Below, piece after piece: positions 1-7,486 of a DNA stretch of 64,000 bases. Positions within the stretch are counted from its first letter, which is position 1. Each line of letters starts with the position of its first letter. Under the pieces are notes generated by a model. The model was given only the letters and a program-made list of their open reading frames with translations, had not been told where the DNA came from and ran no database searches. Origin of the DNA: JBCFAY01 sp038562375. Its GTDB lineage: Bacteria > Bacillota > Clostridia > Christensenellales > CAG-138. The position numbers and the translations under genes were made by a program. The stretch spans positions 124,001 through 188,000 of the forward strand of contig JBCFAY010000001.1 of assembly GCA_038562375.1 (NCBI GenBank), written 5' to 3'.

Positions 1-264
1 GATCCCCTCGGGCGCTTCCAATCCCTCGGGAACGACCAAGAACCGGCTCCCGTCCGATATCGAAATGAGCGCATACCCGCCCCTGTAATAGTCCACGCTG
101 AAATTTTGAGCATACTTGAGCTGCATGCTCGATTCTTTTTCCCAGCCGTTGCCGAGGCCCGTTTGCCCCGCCGCGCCTGCCGGGGGCATGGCGCCGGAGC
201 ATCCCGAAAACAGCGAGAGAATCAGCAGGATGCAAATCAACAGGACCGCGCGCTTTGTTCGCAT
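1..264 (-). CDS. ABC transporter substrate-binding lipoprotein, 5' part (partial)
   Basis: The first 88 codons of a lipoprotein that runs off the left edge. The product begins with a basic N-terminus, a hydrophobic segment and a lipobox LFSGC (Cys22), so it should be anchored on the outer face of the membrane. The mature part contains YAQNFSVDYYRGGYA followed by a stretch ending in FLVVPEG; this pattern is typical of the start of periplasmic-binding proteins of the iron-complex/cobalamin (FepB/BtuF) class. The ATG lies 4 bases after the stop of the upstream lipoprotein gene, with a GATGAGG ribosome site inside that gene's end, so the two are translationally coupled. Its place in a cobalamin-riboswitch operon suggests a corrinoid, cobalt-tetrapyrrole or haem ligand, which is inference. 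The ligand-binding domain is outside the window. Confidence 0.75.
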   Translation of the reverse strand, partial: MRTKRAVLLICILLILSLFSGCSGAMPPAGAAGQTGLGNGWEKESSMQLKYAQNFSVDYYRGGYALISISDGSRFLVVPEGLEAPEGI

Positions 265-268
265 AGGC

Positions 269-781
269 TCAGGCCTCATCTGCGGATCTCCGTTTGAGTT
301 TGCGTTTCGGCAGTATGACGGCAAACACGATCGCGGCCAAAATCAAGGCCGCCGCTATTGCGAGGATCACGCCGGTTGCATTGCCCCCCGCTTCTTTTAA
401 CGTCGAAGAGTCGAAGCGCAATGTGTAGTCGATCACATGGGGCTCGCTCATCGCGGTGGTCTCGGCGCTGATGTTCACCTCCTCGTCAAGGCACGAAACG
501 GGGATTTCAAACGTCGAGTTGCCCTCGGTGTTGACGGGATAATAATACGTCCCATCCACGAGCATAAAATCGTAGTGCGGGCTGCTCCATATAATTCGGG
601 CTGTCATTGCACCGTCCGCAACGGTCATTTCCGCGGGAGAAGCAATGCTGGCCCGACCGGAACCGCCGGAGAGCGTCACCTCGACGGTGTATTGCCCGTC
701 CCGCGGCGCACCATCCGCCGGAGCGCAGGCGGAGAGCGCCAGAAGCAGCAGTATAAGCGGGAAGGCCAGAAACTTTTTCAT
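269..781 (-). CDS. Small surface lipoprotein with one NEAT-like beta domain and a C-terminal membrane anchor
   Basis: A 170-residue exported protein. Residues 1-19 form a signal with lipobox LSAC (Cys19). Residues 28-125 form a single domain beginning DGQYTVEVTL and containing NTEGNSTFEIPV. The same pattern (DG-x-Y near the start, an IPV strand, a final strand) recurs in the C-terminus of the neighbouring CbiK lipoprotein. A hydrophobic helix at about 135-157 followed by a basic tail (PKRKLKRR) looks like a second membrane anchor. The fold resembles haem/corrin-associated NEAT-like domains found in Clostridia, but I cannot confirm the family by eye. The gene lies between the chelatase gene and a metal-complex binding protein in one riboswitch-controlled operon, so tetrapyrrole or cobalt handling at the surface is the likely role. 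Confidence 0.7.
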   Translation of the reverse strand: MKKFLAFPLILLLLALSACAPADGAPRDGQYTVEVTLSGGSGRASIASPAEMTVADGAMTARIIWSSPHYDFMLVDGTYYYPVNTEGNSTFEIPVSCLDEEVNISAETTAMSEPHVIDYTLRFDSSTLKEAGGNATGVILAIAAALILAAIVFAVILPKRKLKRRSADEA

Positions 782-803
782 AAAGGATCCTCTCTAAAGG
801 CGC

Positions 804-844
804 AAGTTCTGTATGCGCGGCCTTCTGCCGCGCATACAGAACTT
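804..844 (-). terminator. Strong intergenic stem-loop between chelatase and small lipoprotein genes
   Basis: A perfect 17-bp inverted repeat (804-820 with 828-844, 7-base loop) sits between the chelatase stop and the start of the 170-residue lipoprotein gene. On the minus strand it is followed by a short T-poor stretch, so it is either a weak attenuator or an mRNA-stabilising processing hairpin that sets different levels for the genes on either side. Confidence 0.6.
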
Positions 845-859
845 GTCAAGCGTTTTGTG

Positions 860-2401
860 TTATTCGGCCGGGACGGGATTGGACACCGAGACCGTATGGT
901 CGTACCACGTTCCCTTTGTCCCCACAAGCGCTACGGCGAATCCTTGATCAATAGCAGGGACCGGAATATCGAAACCGTACACTTCCTCTGTTGTCCCGTC
1001 GCTGTAGGTGATGCTGTCTATGGTAGGCTCCAGCAGCGCGGCTCCATCCTTCTGCGCGGCTTCCGCGGTACCAACAAACAGGTTGACGATGTTCTTTGAC
1101 GCCAGGCTGACGTGAATGGTCATCTTTCCGCCCTCCACTGTCAGAACGCCCTTGCCTTCATTGGCTTCATTCACATGGAACATACTGCTGTCAGTGATAA
1201 AGTCCGCGCTGTAAACGCCGTCGGCAAGCCCCGCGTCCGATTTGATTACTGCCGCGGCGTGCGCGACATAGATCTGCTGGATGTCGGCTATCCTGCCGAG
1301 ACCTGCGATCTGGCAGTCGATGCTTTCAAAATATTTGGAAGCGGTGAACTGGCTCTTCCAGGAATCGGCGTCATCGCCAGCCATATCATTGTTGGCATGG
1401 TCGCCGGCCACCACCATCAGCGGGCGGAGGATCACCTTCGTAAAGCCAGCCGAGTGGACCGCCTCGATCACTGCCTCACAGGCGGTATCCTCCGGCTCGC
1501 CTTCCACGGTGCCGATAAACACGTTCGCATAGCCCAGTGCCTGCATCTGCGCCTGCATCTGACTGTAGCTCACTTTGGCCGTGTGAGAGGTGCCGTGTCC
1601 CATGAATACGAACGCGACGCCGTCCGCCGCGGCCGCTTCCAGGCTTTTATACCCGGACGTGGTCACAGCCTCAGCCGTGATGGCCACGGCAACGCTTTCC
1701 TTATCCGCGTTGATGACCGTTGCGTCGGAACCGACCTCGCCCAGCAGCGGCTCGGAAACCGCTATGGATTCGAACCGATCCCGATATTTGTCCAGCGCCG
1801 CGATCAACTCGTCATACTCAGCGCCGTGCATCAAATGGGTGGGCTGTACCACGAGGTTCTTGACGCCGCCCTTGACCGCGCGCTCCAGCGCCTGCTGTAC
1901 GTTATCGATCATCTCGCCGTCACGGGCCTGAACGTGGTTGATGATGATCTGGGCGGTAAAGGCTCTTCTTACCGACCAGTCCGGATAAGCTTCCTGCAAC
2001 GCTTTCTCGATGCCGCCGATGTCTTCGACGCGGCTGTTGTTGAAGGAGGTGCCGAAGCTCACGACCAGCAGTTCGTTCTCGCCGATGTCATCTGCGTTGA
2101 GAGGATCGTCCAGGGAGGCGTCGCCGGTATCTCTGCCGAAATAATCCGGGTCGGCAAATTCGCCCGCGACCAGCTCCTTCTGAGCGTCCGTCAGGGCATC
2201 CCAGGCATTCTTCGCCGCCGCACACTGCGCATCTGTTTCATCGGTGCGCTCCTGCACATAGATGGCATCGATCAGAGCCGCCACATTGTCCGCGGCCTCC
2301 TGGTCGGTGGTTTTAGAAGATCCGGCGGGCTGCGCGCTGCAGCCTGCAAAAGCAGCACAGAGCAGCGCCGCAACAACCACAAAAATGATTCCCCTTTTCA
2401 T
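860..2401 (-). CDS. cbiK: Exported sirohydrochlorin cobaltochelatase CbiK, lipoprotein, with C-terminal NEAT-like domain
   Basis: Predicted to insert cobalt into sirohydrochlorin. The ATG at 2401 is chosen because AGGAGGA lies just upstream; a longer reading adds 14 unsupported residues. Residues 1-21 are a lipoprotein signal (AFAGC, Cys21), then a linker, then a complete CbiK domain from about 110 to 380. That domain shows LLVVSFGTSF at its start, the metal-site histidine motifs QPTHLMHGAEYD and VAGDHANNDM, and MGHGTSH. Residues 395-513 form an extra beta domain similar to the neighbouring 170-residue lipoprotein. Typical CbiK is a cytoplasmic protein of about 260 residues, so export and the added domain are unusual. 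It is the first gene behind a minus-strand cobalamin riboswitch. Function as chelatase is well supported; acting outside the membrane is inferred from the signal. Confidence 0.88.
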   Translation of the reverse strand: MKRGIIFVVVAALLCAAFAGCSAQPAGSSKTTDQEAADNVAALIDAIYVQERTDETDAQCAAAKNAWDALTDAQKELVAGEFADPDYFGRDTGDASLDDPLNADDIGENELLVVSFGTSFNNSRVEDIGGIEKALQEAYPDWSVRRAFTAQIIINHVQARDGEMIDNVQQALERAVKGGVKNLVVQPTHLMHGAEYDELIAALDKYRDRFESIAVSEPLLGEVGSDATVINADKESVAVAITAEAVTTSGYKSLEAAAADGVAFVFMGHGTSHTAKVSYSQMQAQMQALGYANVFIGTVEGEPEDTACEAVIEAVHSAGFTKVILRPLMVVAGDHANNDMAGDDADSWKSQFTASKYFESIDCQIAGLGRIADIQQIYVAHAAAVIKSDAGLADGVYSADFITDSSMFHVNEANEGKGVLTVEGGKMTIHVSLASKNIVNLFVGTAEAAQKDGAALLEPTIDSITYSDGTTEEVYGFDIPVPAIDQGFAVALVGTKGTWYDHTVSVSNPVPAE

Positions 2402-2480
2402 AGTTCCTCCTCCTAATGCTTTATGATCCTTATATTTGCGCACATTTTCGGTGCGTAAGATCCGCCGTATGTATGATGTT

Positions 2481-2528
2481 TTTTTAAAAAATAAAGAACA
2501 CGTTCTCTATTCCAATGAGAACGTGTTC
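2481..2528 (-). terminator. Rho-independent terminator of the minus-strand cobalamin riboswitch
   Basis: A perfect 12-bp stem (2496-2507 with 2517-2528, 9-base loop) is followed on the minus strand by a T-rich run (TTTATTTTTT). It lies between the riboswitch and cbiK, which is the expected place for a ligand-controlled terminator that stops transcription when cobalamin is plentiful. Confidence 0.85.
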
Positions 2529-2559
2529 AGTAATAGACATGCTGTAACATGCTATTGTC

Positions 2560-2735
2560 GCGCTTCTCCAGGGGTCATAGAGCGAGGGCAACCTCACGGT
2601 AAAACCGTGACGGATAGGTAAAGTGATCTGGCTTAAAGCCCTAAGGCTTATCACAGTAATGTCCCTTGCTCAGGATTTGCACCTGATTCCCTTTATTTCG
2701 CCTGATATGAAAACATACCGGGCAGTCGCTATCCG
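2560..2735 (-). promoter_or_regulatory. Cobalamin riboswitch controlling the cbiK-lipoprotein operon
   Basis: Reading the minus strand, the conserved core GGGAATCAGGTGCAAATCC (near 2690-2672) is followed by ACTGTGATAAGCC (near 2660) and a B12-box-like element AGCCAGATCACTTTACC (2633-2617). These appear in the order and spacing of the cobalamin riboswitch family. The B12 box departs from the consensus AGCCAGGAGACC, so affinity or ligand preference may differ. A terminator hairpin follows before cbiK. Boundaries are approximate. Confidence 0.85.
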
Positions 2736-2756
2736 CTAGTATTCAGTTATATTTTG

Positions 2757-2784
2757 ATTATACCGTGTTGGATCGACTTGTCAA
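2757..2784 (-). promoter_or_regulatory. Sigma-A type promoter for the minus-strand riboswitch operon
   Basis: On the minus strand, consensus TTGACA (2784-2779) is separated by 16 bases from consensus TATAAT (2762-2757). The predicted start falls a few bases before the cobalamin riboswitch. Confidence 0.8.
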
Positions 2785-2831
2785 GCGATTGCAAAATATC
2801 GATCGGACTCCCCCTGACTCTCATTCCGCTG

Positions 2832-2861
2832 TTGACAAAGAGCATGGAAAGAAATTATATT
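2832..2861 (+). promoter_or_regulatory. Sigma-A type promoter for the cbi operon
   Basis: TTGACA at 2832-2837 is followed after 17-18 bases by TTATAT/TATATT (2855-2861). Transcription would begin just before the plus-strand cobalamin riboswitch. The promoter lies about 50 bases from the divergent minus-strand promoter. Confidence 0.75.
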
Positions 2862-2894
2862 TAGGACATCACACAGAGTGGTTTTATAAGTCAT

Positions 2895-3050
2895 AGCCAA
2901 GCAAATAGCACGTCAGGGAAGCCGGGTGCAAGTCCCGCGCGGAGCCGCCGCTGTAACGGCAGAGCGGAGTTCAACAATGGCCACTGTGGTTTCACGGGAA
3001 GGCCGGACTCCAGCGTTGACGCCGAAGCCAGAATACCTGCGCTATAGCCG
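2895..3050 (+). promoter_or_regulatory. Cobalamin riboswitch controlling the cbi operon
   Basis: Contains the core CAGGGAAGCCGGGTGCAAG (from about 2914), the CCGCTGTAACGGC segment (2948-2960) and a B12 box GAAGCCAGAATACCTGCG (3023-3040), in canonical order. Downstream, TGTAATCA (3083) and TGATTACA (3110) can pair and may form an antiterminator or alternative stem. The element then leads into a hairpin overlapping the cbiL ribosome site. Confidence 0.92.
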
Positions 3051-3122
3051 TATTTTGCACATGTCAACGGAACTTTGACGGGTGTAATCAGCCTATCCGG
3101 CATGAATCGATGATTACAGATG

Positions 3123-3151
3123 TCCTTTCCGTTTGGCGGAAAGGATTTTTA
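3123..3151 (+). terminator. Riboswitch expression-platform hairpin overlapping the cbiL ribosome site
   Basis: A 9-bp stem (3123-3131 with 3137-3145) is followed directly by five T residues. The 3' arm carries AAAGGA, which is also the best Shine-Dalgarno sequence for the ATG at 3153. The same hairpin could therefore end transcription and hide the ribosome site when cobalamin is bound. Confidence 0.75.
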
Positions 3152-3152
3152 T

Positions 3153-3848
3153 ATGGGCGGCTGTATCGGAACACTCTACGGCGTCGGCGTCGGCCCGGGC
3201 GACCCGGAACTCATCACGGTGAAAGCCAAGCGCATTCTGGAAAAGTGCCGCGTGCTGGCCGTGCCCGTCACGCACAGGGGCAATGCGCTCGCGCTCGATA
3301 TCGCCCGCGGCGTTACGGATCTCTCCGGCAAGGAGCTGCTTGAGCTACCCTTCCCCATGACGGACGACCGGACAACGCTCGGCCGAAACTACGAGGCCCA
3401 GGCGGCTCGCGTGGCGCAAGCCCTCGAGAGCGGCGAGGACGTCGCCTTCGTCTGCCTCGGCGACGTTTCCGTGTTCTCGACATTTTCCTCTGTCGGCGAA
3501 ATCCTCATGAATAAAGGGTATCCGGTCGAAATGGTCCCGGGCGTCACCAGCTTCTGTGCCGCCGCGTGCGCTCTCAAAATAAGCCTGACCGCAATGGACG
3601 AGCCCCTGCACATCCTCCCCGCGGGATTTGCCGACATTGAGAACGCGCTCGCCCTTCCCGGCGTCAAGGTGCTCATGAAGTCGGCGGGGCGGTTTCCCGC
3701 TGTACGCCGCGCCGTATCGGCCTCCGGCCGGCTCGCATGCGCGGCGATCAACTGCGGCCTGGAGGGCGAGCGCCTGTACCGGGATATCGCCGATATGCCG
3801 GAGGACCCCGGCTACTTCACCACGATCATCGTAAAGGAGAGGCCATGA
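3153..3848 (+). CDS. cbiL: Cobalt-factor II / precorrin-2 C20-methyltransferase CbiL
   Basis: Methylates C20 of cobalt-sirohydrochlorin with SAM, the first methylation of the anaerobic corrin pathway. The 231-residue product has the tetrapyrrole methylase N-terminal loop GVGVGPGDPELIT, the mid-domain CLGDVSVFS, and VPGVTSFCAAA, in the usual order and length for CbiL. The ATG at 3153 is preferred over one at 3120, because the latter lies before the riboswitch hairpin while AAAGGA precedes 3153. It is the first gene of the cbi operon and overlaps cbiD by 4 bases (ATGA). Confidence 0.93.
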   Translation: MGGCIGTLYGVGVGPGDPELITVKAKRILEKCRVLAVPVTHRGNALALDIARGVTDLSGKELLELPFPMTDDRTTLGRNYEAQAARVAQALESGEDVAFVCLGDVSVFSTFSSVGEILMNKGYPVEMVPGVTSFCAAACALKISLTAMDEPLHILPAGFADIENALALPGVKVLMKSAGRFPAVRRAVSASGRLACAAINCGLEGERLYRDIADMPEDPGYFTTIIVKERP

Positions 3849-4987
3849 CGACCGCGGGCTACGTCACTCAGGCCGGAAAGAAGCTGCGCTGCGGGGTTAC
3901 GACGGGCTCCTGCGCGGCCGCGGCGGCCAAGGCGGCCACGCTGATGCTGCTCTGCAGCCAAAGCGTCCCGTCGGTCGAACTGACCACGCCCAAAGGCATC
4001 GCGCTGACGCTCGACGTCGCGGATGCGGTTTGGGACAGCGCTTGCGCAAGCTGCGCCGTAAAAAAGGATGCGGGCGACGATCCGGACGCCACGGACGGCG
4101 TGCTGGTGTACGCGAGCGTGCGCAAAACGCCGGGCGGCATCCGGATCGACGGCGGCGAGGGCGTCGGAAGGGTGACGAAGCCAGGGCTCGACCAGCCTGT
4201 GGGCGCGGCGGCCATCAATTCCGTGCCGCGGCGCATGATCGAGGACGAGGCGGATTCCGTCTGCCGCCGATGCGGGTATGAGGGCGGCCTCTCCGTCGTC
4301 ATCTCCATCCCCGGCGGCGAAGCGCTCGCCAAACGCACCTTCAACCCGCGCATGGGCGTGGAGGGCGGGCTTTCGGTGATCGGCACCACGGGCATCGTGG
4401 AGCCCATGAGCAACCGGGCGCTCATCGATACGATCCATCTGGAGCTCCGCCAGCTCAAGGCGCGCGGTGTGCGTGACGTGCTCCTCACGCCCGGCAATTA
4501 CGGCGAGTCGTTCGCCCGGGAGGCGCTGGGGCTTTCCCTTGCGGAGCACGTCTCCTGTTCGAATTTCATCGGCGACGCCATAGACGCCGCTTTGGAAAAC
4601 GGCTTCGAGCGCATGCTGTTCGTCGGGCATATCGGCAAGCTCGTAAAGCTCGGCATCGGCATGACGAACACGCATTCGGGCAACGGCGACGGGCGCGTGG
4701 AGACGCTGCTGGCCTGTGCGCTGGAAGCGGGTGCGGATATTTTTCTGCTACGCGCGATCCTGGGCAGCGTGTCCACCGACGCCGCGCTTGTTCTTCTAGA
4801 TCAGGCGGGGCTTTTGCGGGCAGCGATGCTCGCGCTCGGCGCGCGCATCGACGATTGCCTCCGCCGCCGGGTCCCCGGCCCCGTTGCGATCGGCTATGTC
4901 TGTTACACCAACTTCGCGGGCATCGCGGGCGTTCTCGCCCAAAGCGGCAACGCGGAAGAACTGATGCAAATTTGGAGGAAAGCATGA
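3845..4987 (+). CDS. cbiD: Cobalt-precorrin-5B C1-methyltransferase CbiD
   Basis: Adds the C1 methyl group in the anaerobic corrin pathway using SAM. The 380-residue protein starts MTTAGYVTQAGKKLRCG and carries the family signature GVTTGSCAAAAAKAA near residue 20 and TNTHSGNGDGRVE near 275, both highly characteristic of CbiD. The start is the ATG overlapping the cbiL stop (ATGA); a longer upstream reading would run back into cbiL. The gene also overlaps cbiF by four bases, so the three are translationally coupled. Confidence 0.94.
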   Translation: MTTAGYVTQAGKKLRCGVTTGSCAAAAAKAATLMLLCSQSVPSVELTTPKGIALTLDVADAVWDSACASCAVKKDAGDDPDATDGVLVYASVRKTPGGIRIDGGEGVGRVTKPGLDQPVGAAAINSVPRRMIEDEADSVCRRCGYEGGLSVVISIPGGEALAKRTFNPRMGVEGGLSVIGTTGIVEPMSNRALIDTIHLELRQLKARGVRDVLLTPGNYGESFAREALGLSLAEHVSCSNFIGDAIDAALENGFERMLFVGHIGKLVKLGIGMTNTHSGNGDGRVETLLACALEAGADIFLLRAILGSVSTDAALVLLDQAGLLRAAMLALGARIDDCLRRRVPGPVAIGYVCYTNFAGIAGVLAQSGNAEELMQIWRKA

Positions 4988-5742
4988 TTTATTTCGTCGG
5001 GGCGGGCTGCGGCGCGCCGGACCTGATCACGGTGCGCGGCGCGAAGCTCCTTAAAGAGGCGGACGCGGTTGTGTACGCCGGTTCGCTGGTAAATCCCGCG
5101 CTGCTTTATGATACAAAGCCCGGCTGCGAGATCCGCGACAGCGCGTTCATGACGCTCGACGAAGTCGTGGACGTGCTCGTCTGCGTGCACGCACGGGGCG
5201 GCATGGCAATCAGGCTGCACACCGGGGACCCCTCCCTCTACGGCGCGATCCGCGAGCAGATGGACCGGCTTGCCGAAGCGGGCGTGCCGTTTGAGGTCTG
5301 CCCCGGCGTTTCCAGCTTCTGCGGCGCCGCGGCGGCGCTGAAGGCGGAATATACCCTGCCCGGCGTGAGCCAGAGCGTGGTGATCACGCGCATGAGCGGC
5401 AGAACGCCGGTGCCGGAGCGGGAGAGCATCCGCAGCTTTGCCGCGCATCGGGCGACGATGGTGATCTTTTTGAGCGCGGGCATGACCCAAAGCCTGCAGG
5501 ACGAGCTCCTCGCCGGAGGGTATGCGCCCGGGACGCCCGCCGCCATCGTCTACAAGGCGAGCTGGCCGGACGAGCGGATCGTGCGCTGCACGATCGGCAC
5601 GCTGTCCGAGACGATAGACCGCAGCGGCATCGATCATCATGCGCTCATCCTGGCGGGAGAATTTCTCGGCGAAAACTATGAGCTGTCCAAGCTCTACGAT
5701 CCCGGATTCACCACCGGCTTTCGAAAGGGAACGGACGCATGA
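4984..5742 (+). CDS. cbiF: Cobalt-precorrin-4 C11-methyltransferase CbiF
   Basis: SAM-dependent methylase acting on C11 of the corrin intermediate. The 252-residue product has FVGAGCGAPDLITVRG at the N-terminus, LHTGDPSLYGAI near residue 80 and PGVSSFCGAAAAL near 105, the standard CbiF/CobM arrangement. The ATG at 4984 is inside an ATGA overlap with the cbiD stop and follows GGAGGAAAGC, which decides the start. The gene overlaps cbiG by the same four-base arrangement. Confidence 0.94.
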   Translation: MIYFVGAGCGAPDLITVRGAKLLKEADAVVYAGSLVNPALLYDTKPGCEIRDSAFMTLDEVVDVLVCVHARGGMAIRLHTGDPSLYGAIREQMDRLAEAGVPFEVCPGVSSFCGAAAALKAEYTLPGVSQSVVITRMSGRTPVPERESIRSFAAHRATMVIFLSAGMTQSLQDELLAGGYAPGTPAAIVYKASWPDERIVRCTIGTLSETIDRSGIDHHALILAGEFLGENYELSKLYDPGFTTGFRKGTDA

Positions 5743-6752
5743 GTAGCATCGGCATCCTCGCGTTCAGCAATAAGGGAATGGAGCTCGGCAGGCGCATCGA
5801 AGCCCATTTTGCGGCGGCGGAGCGCGCGCCGGTTTTGGCGCGCTGCAGCGACGGCGGCCTTGCGGATTGGGCAAAGGAGCATTTTTTCAAGGACGGCGCT
5901 TTGATCTTCATCGGCTCCTGCGGCATCGCCGTCAGGGCGATCGCGCCCTTTGTCAAGAGCAAATCGAGCGATCCTGCGGTGGTGGTGATCGACGAGCTGG
6001 CGACCTATGCCGTCTCGCTGCTCTCGGGCCACATCGGCGGCGCAAACGAGATTGCTAAGGAACTTGCGCTTCTTACGGGCGCGTTTCCCGTGATCACCAC
6101 GGCCACCGACAGGAACGGCGTCTTCGCGATCGATGCTTGGGCGAAAACGCAGGGGCTCGCCATCGAGAACCCGGAGCGGATCAAATGGATCTGTGCCCTC
6201 CTGCTCGCGGGCGAGACCATCGGGATCAAGAGCCTGTTCCCCGTGGAGGGGACGCCGCCGGCGGGAGTGAGCCTCACAAACGGCGTGTATCACGCGCTCA
6301 TCACCTATAAGACGAACGGAAAGGCGGACGCGCTCAGGCTGATCCCGCGCGTGCTCACGCTCGGGATCGGGTGCAAAAAGGATGCGAACGCCGACGCCGT
6401 CGAAGCCGCGTTTGAGCTGATGCTCGCCAAATCGGGCTGCCACGCCCTTGCCGTAAGGCAGGTATGCAGCATCAACCTGAAGGCGGGAGAACCCGGGATC
6501 CTTGAATTCTGCCGCAAGCATAAGCTTCCTTACAGGACCTTTTCCGCCGGGGAACTGCAAAAAGTACCCGGAACGTTCACAGCCTCCTCGTTCGTTCAAT
6601 CCGTCGCGGGGGTCGACAACGTCTGCGAGCGCAGCGCGGTGCTCGGCAGCGGAGAAGGCGGGAGGCTCCTTTCCCGCAAGGACGCGCGTTTCGGCGTAAC
6701 CATGGCGATCGCCGCATCGCCCTATAAAGTACGTTTCAGCATCGGAGAATGA
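5739..6752 (+). CDS. cbiG: Cobalt-precorrin-5A hydrolase CbiG
   Basis: Opens the delta-lactone of cobalt-precorrin-5A and releases acetaldehyde, a step found only in the anaerobic pathway. The 337-residue protein contains IGSCGIAVRAIAPF (about 63-76) and LSGHIGGANEIAKEL (about 100-114), typical of the N-terminal/central CbiG domains, and a C-terminal domain beginning GIGCKKDA near 210. Length is normal. It sits between cbiF and cbiH with ATGA overlaps on both sides. Confidence 0.93.
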   Translation: MSSIGILAFSNKGMELGRRIEAHFAAAERAPVLARCSDGGLADWAKEHFFKDGALIFIGSCGIAVRAIAPFVKSKSSDPAVVVIDELATYAVSLLSGHIGGANEIAKELALLTGAFPVITTATDRNGVFAIDAWAKTQGLAIENPERIKWICALLLAGETIGIKSLFPVEGTPPAGVSLTNGVYHALITYKTNGKADALRLIPRVLTLGIGCKKDANADAVEAAFELMLAKSGCHALAVRQVCSINLKAGEPGILEFCRKHKLPYRTFSAGELQKVPGTFTASSFVQSVAGVDNVCERSAVLGSGEGGRLLSRKDARFGVTMAIAASPYKVRFSIGE

Positions 6753-7486
6753 TCATGCAAACGCTCTTTGTCGCGGGCTTCGGGCCCGGAGACCCCAGCC
6801 ATATGACCGCCGCGTGCCGGGACGCGCTCGAGGCGGCCGACGTCATCGTCGGCTATTCCATGTACGTAGACCTGCTCCGGCCCCTGTACCCAAACAAGCG
6901 CACGTACGCAACGCCCATGATGCGCGAGGAGGAGCGCTGCCGCGCGGCGCTCAAAATGGCGGCCGGGGGCGAAACGGTCGCTGTGGTCTGCAGCGGCGAT
7001 GCGGGCGTGTACGGCATGGCTGGCCTTATACTGGAGCTTGCGGCGGAATATCCGTCCGTTGAAGTCGTCGTCGTGCCCGGCGTGACGGCGGCTCTCGCGG
7101 GAGCGGCGGTATTGGGCGCGCCGCTTTCGCATGATTTTGCCGTGGTCAGCCTTTCTGACCTTCTCACGCCGTGGGAACAGATCCAAAGGCGGCTCGATTG
7201 CGCCGCCGCGGGGGATTTCTGCATCGCGCTTTATAATCCTTCGAGCAAAAAGCGCTCGGATTATCTCGCGCGGGCGTGCGATATCCTCCTTCGGCATAAA
7301 TCGAAGGATACGCTTTGCGGGCTGGTCCAAAACATCGGCCGCGACGGCGAAAGCAAGGCGATACTGCCGCTCGGGGAGCTTCGGAACGCACAGGTCGACA
7401 TGTTTACCACCGTGTTCGTCGGCAACGCGCAAACGAAGGAGATCCTGGGCAGAATGGTCACGCCGAGGGGGTATCGCCTTGGCTGA
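6749..7486 (+). CDS. cbiH: Cobalt-precorrin-3B C17-methyltransferase CbiH
   Basis: Methylates C17 and drives ring contraction to the corrin skeleton. The 245-residue product shows VAGFGPGDPSHMT at the N-terminus, VVCSGDAGVYGMAG near 80, VPGVTAALAGAAV near 108 and ALYNPSSKKR near 160, all diagnostic for CbiH/CobJ. The ATG at 6749 overlaps the cbiG stop; a second ATG two codons later (6755) is also possible. The end overlaps the TTG start of cbiJ by 8 bases. Confidence 0.93.
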   Translation: MIMQTLFVAGFGPGDPSHMTAACRDALEAADVIVGYSMYVDLLRPLYPNKRTYATPMMREEERCRAALKMAAGGETVAVVCSGDAGVYGMAGLILELAAEYPSVEVVVVPGVTAALAGAAVLGAPLSHDFAVVSLSDLLTPWEQIQRRLDCAAAGDFCIALYNPSSKKRSDYLARACDILLRHKSKDTLCGLVQNIGRDGESKAILPLGELRNAQVDMFTTVFVGNAQTKEILGRMVTPRGYRLG

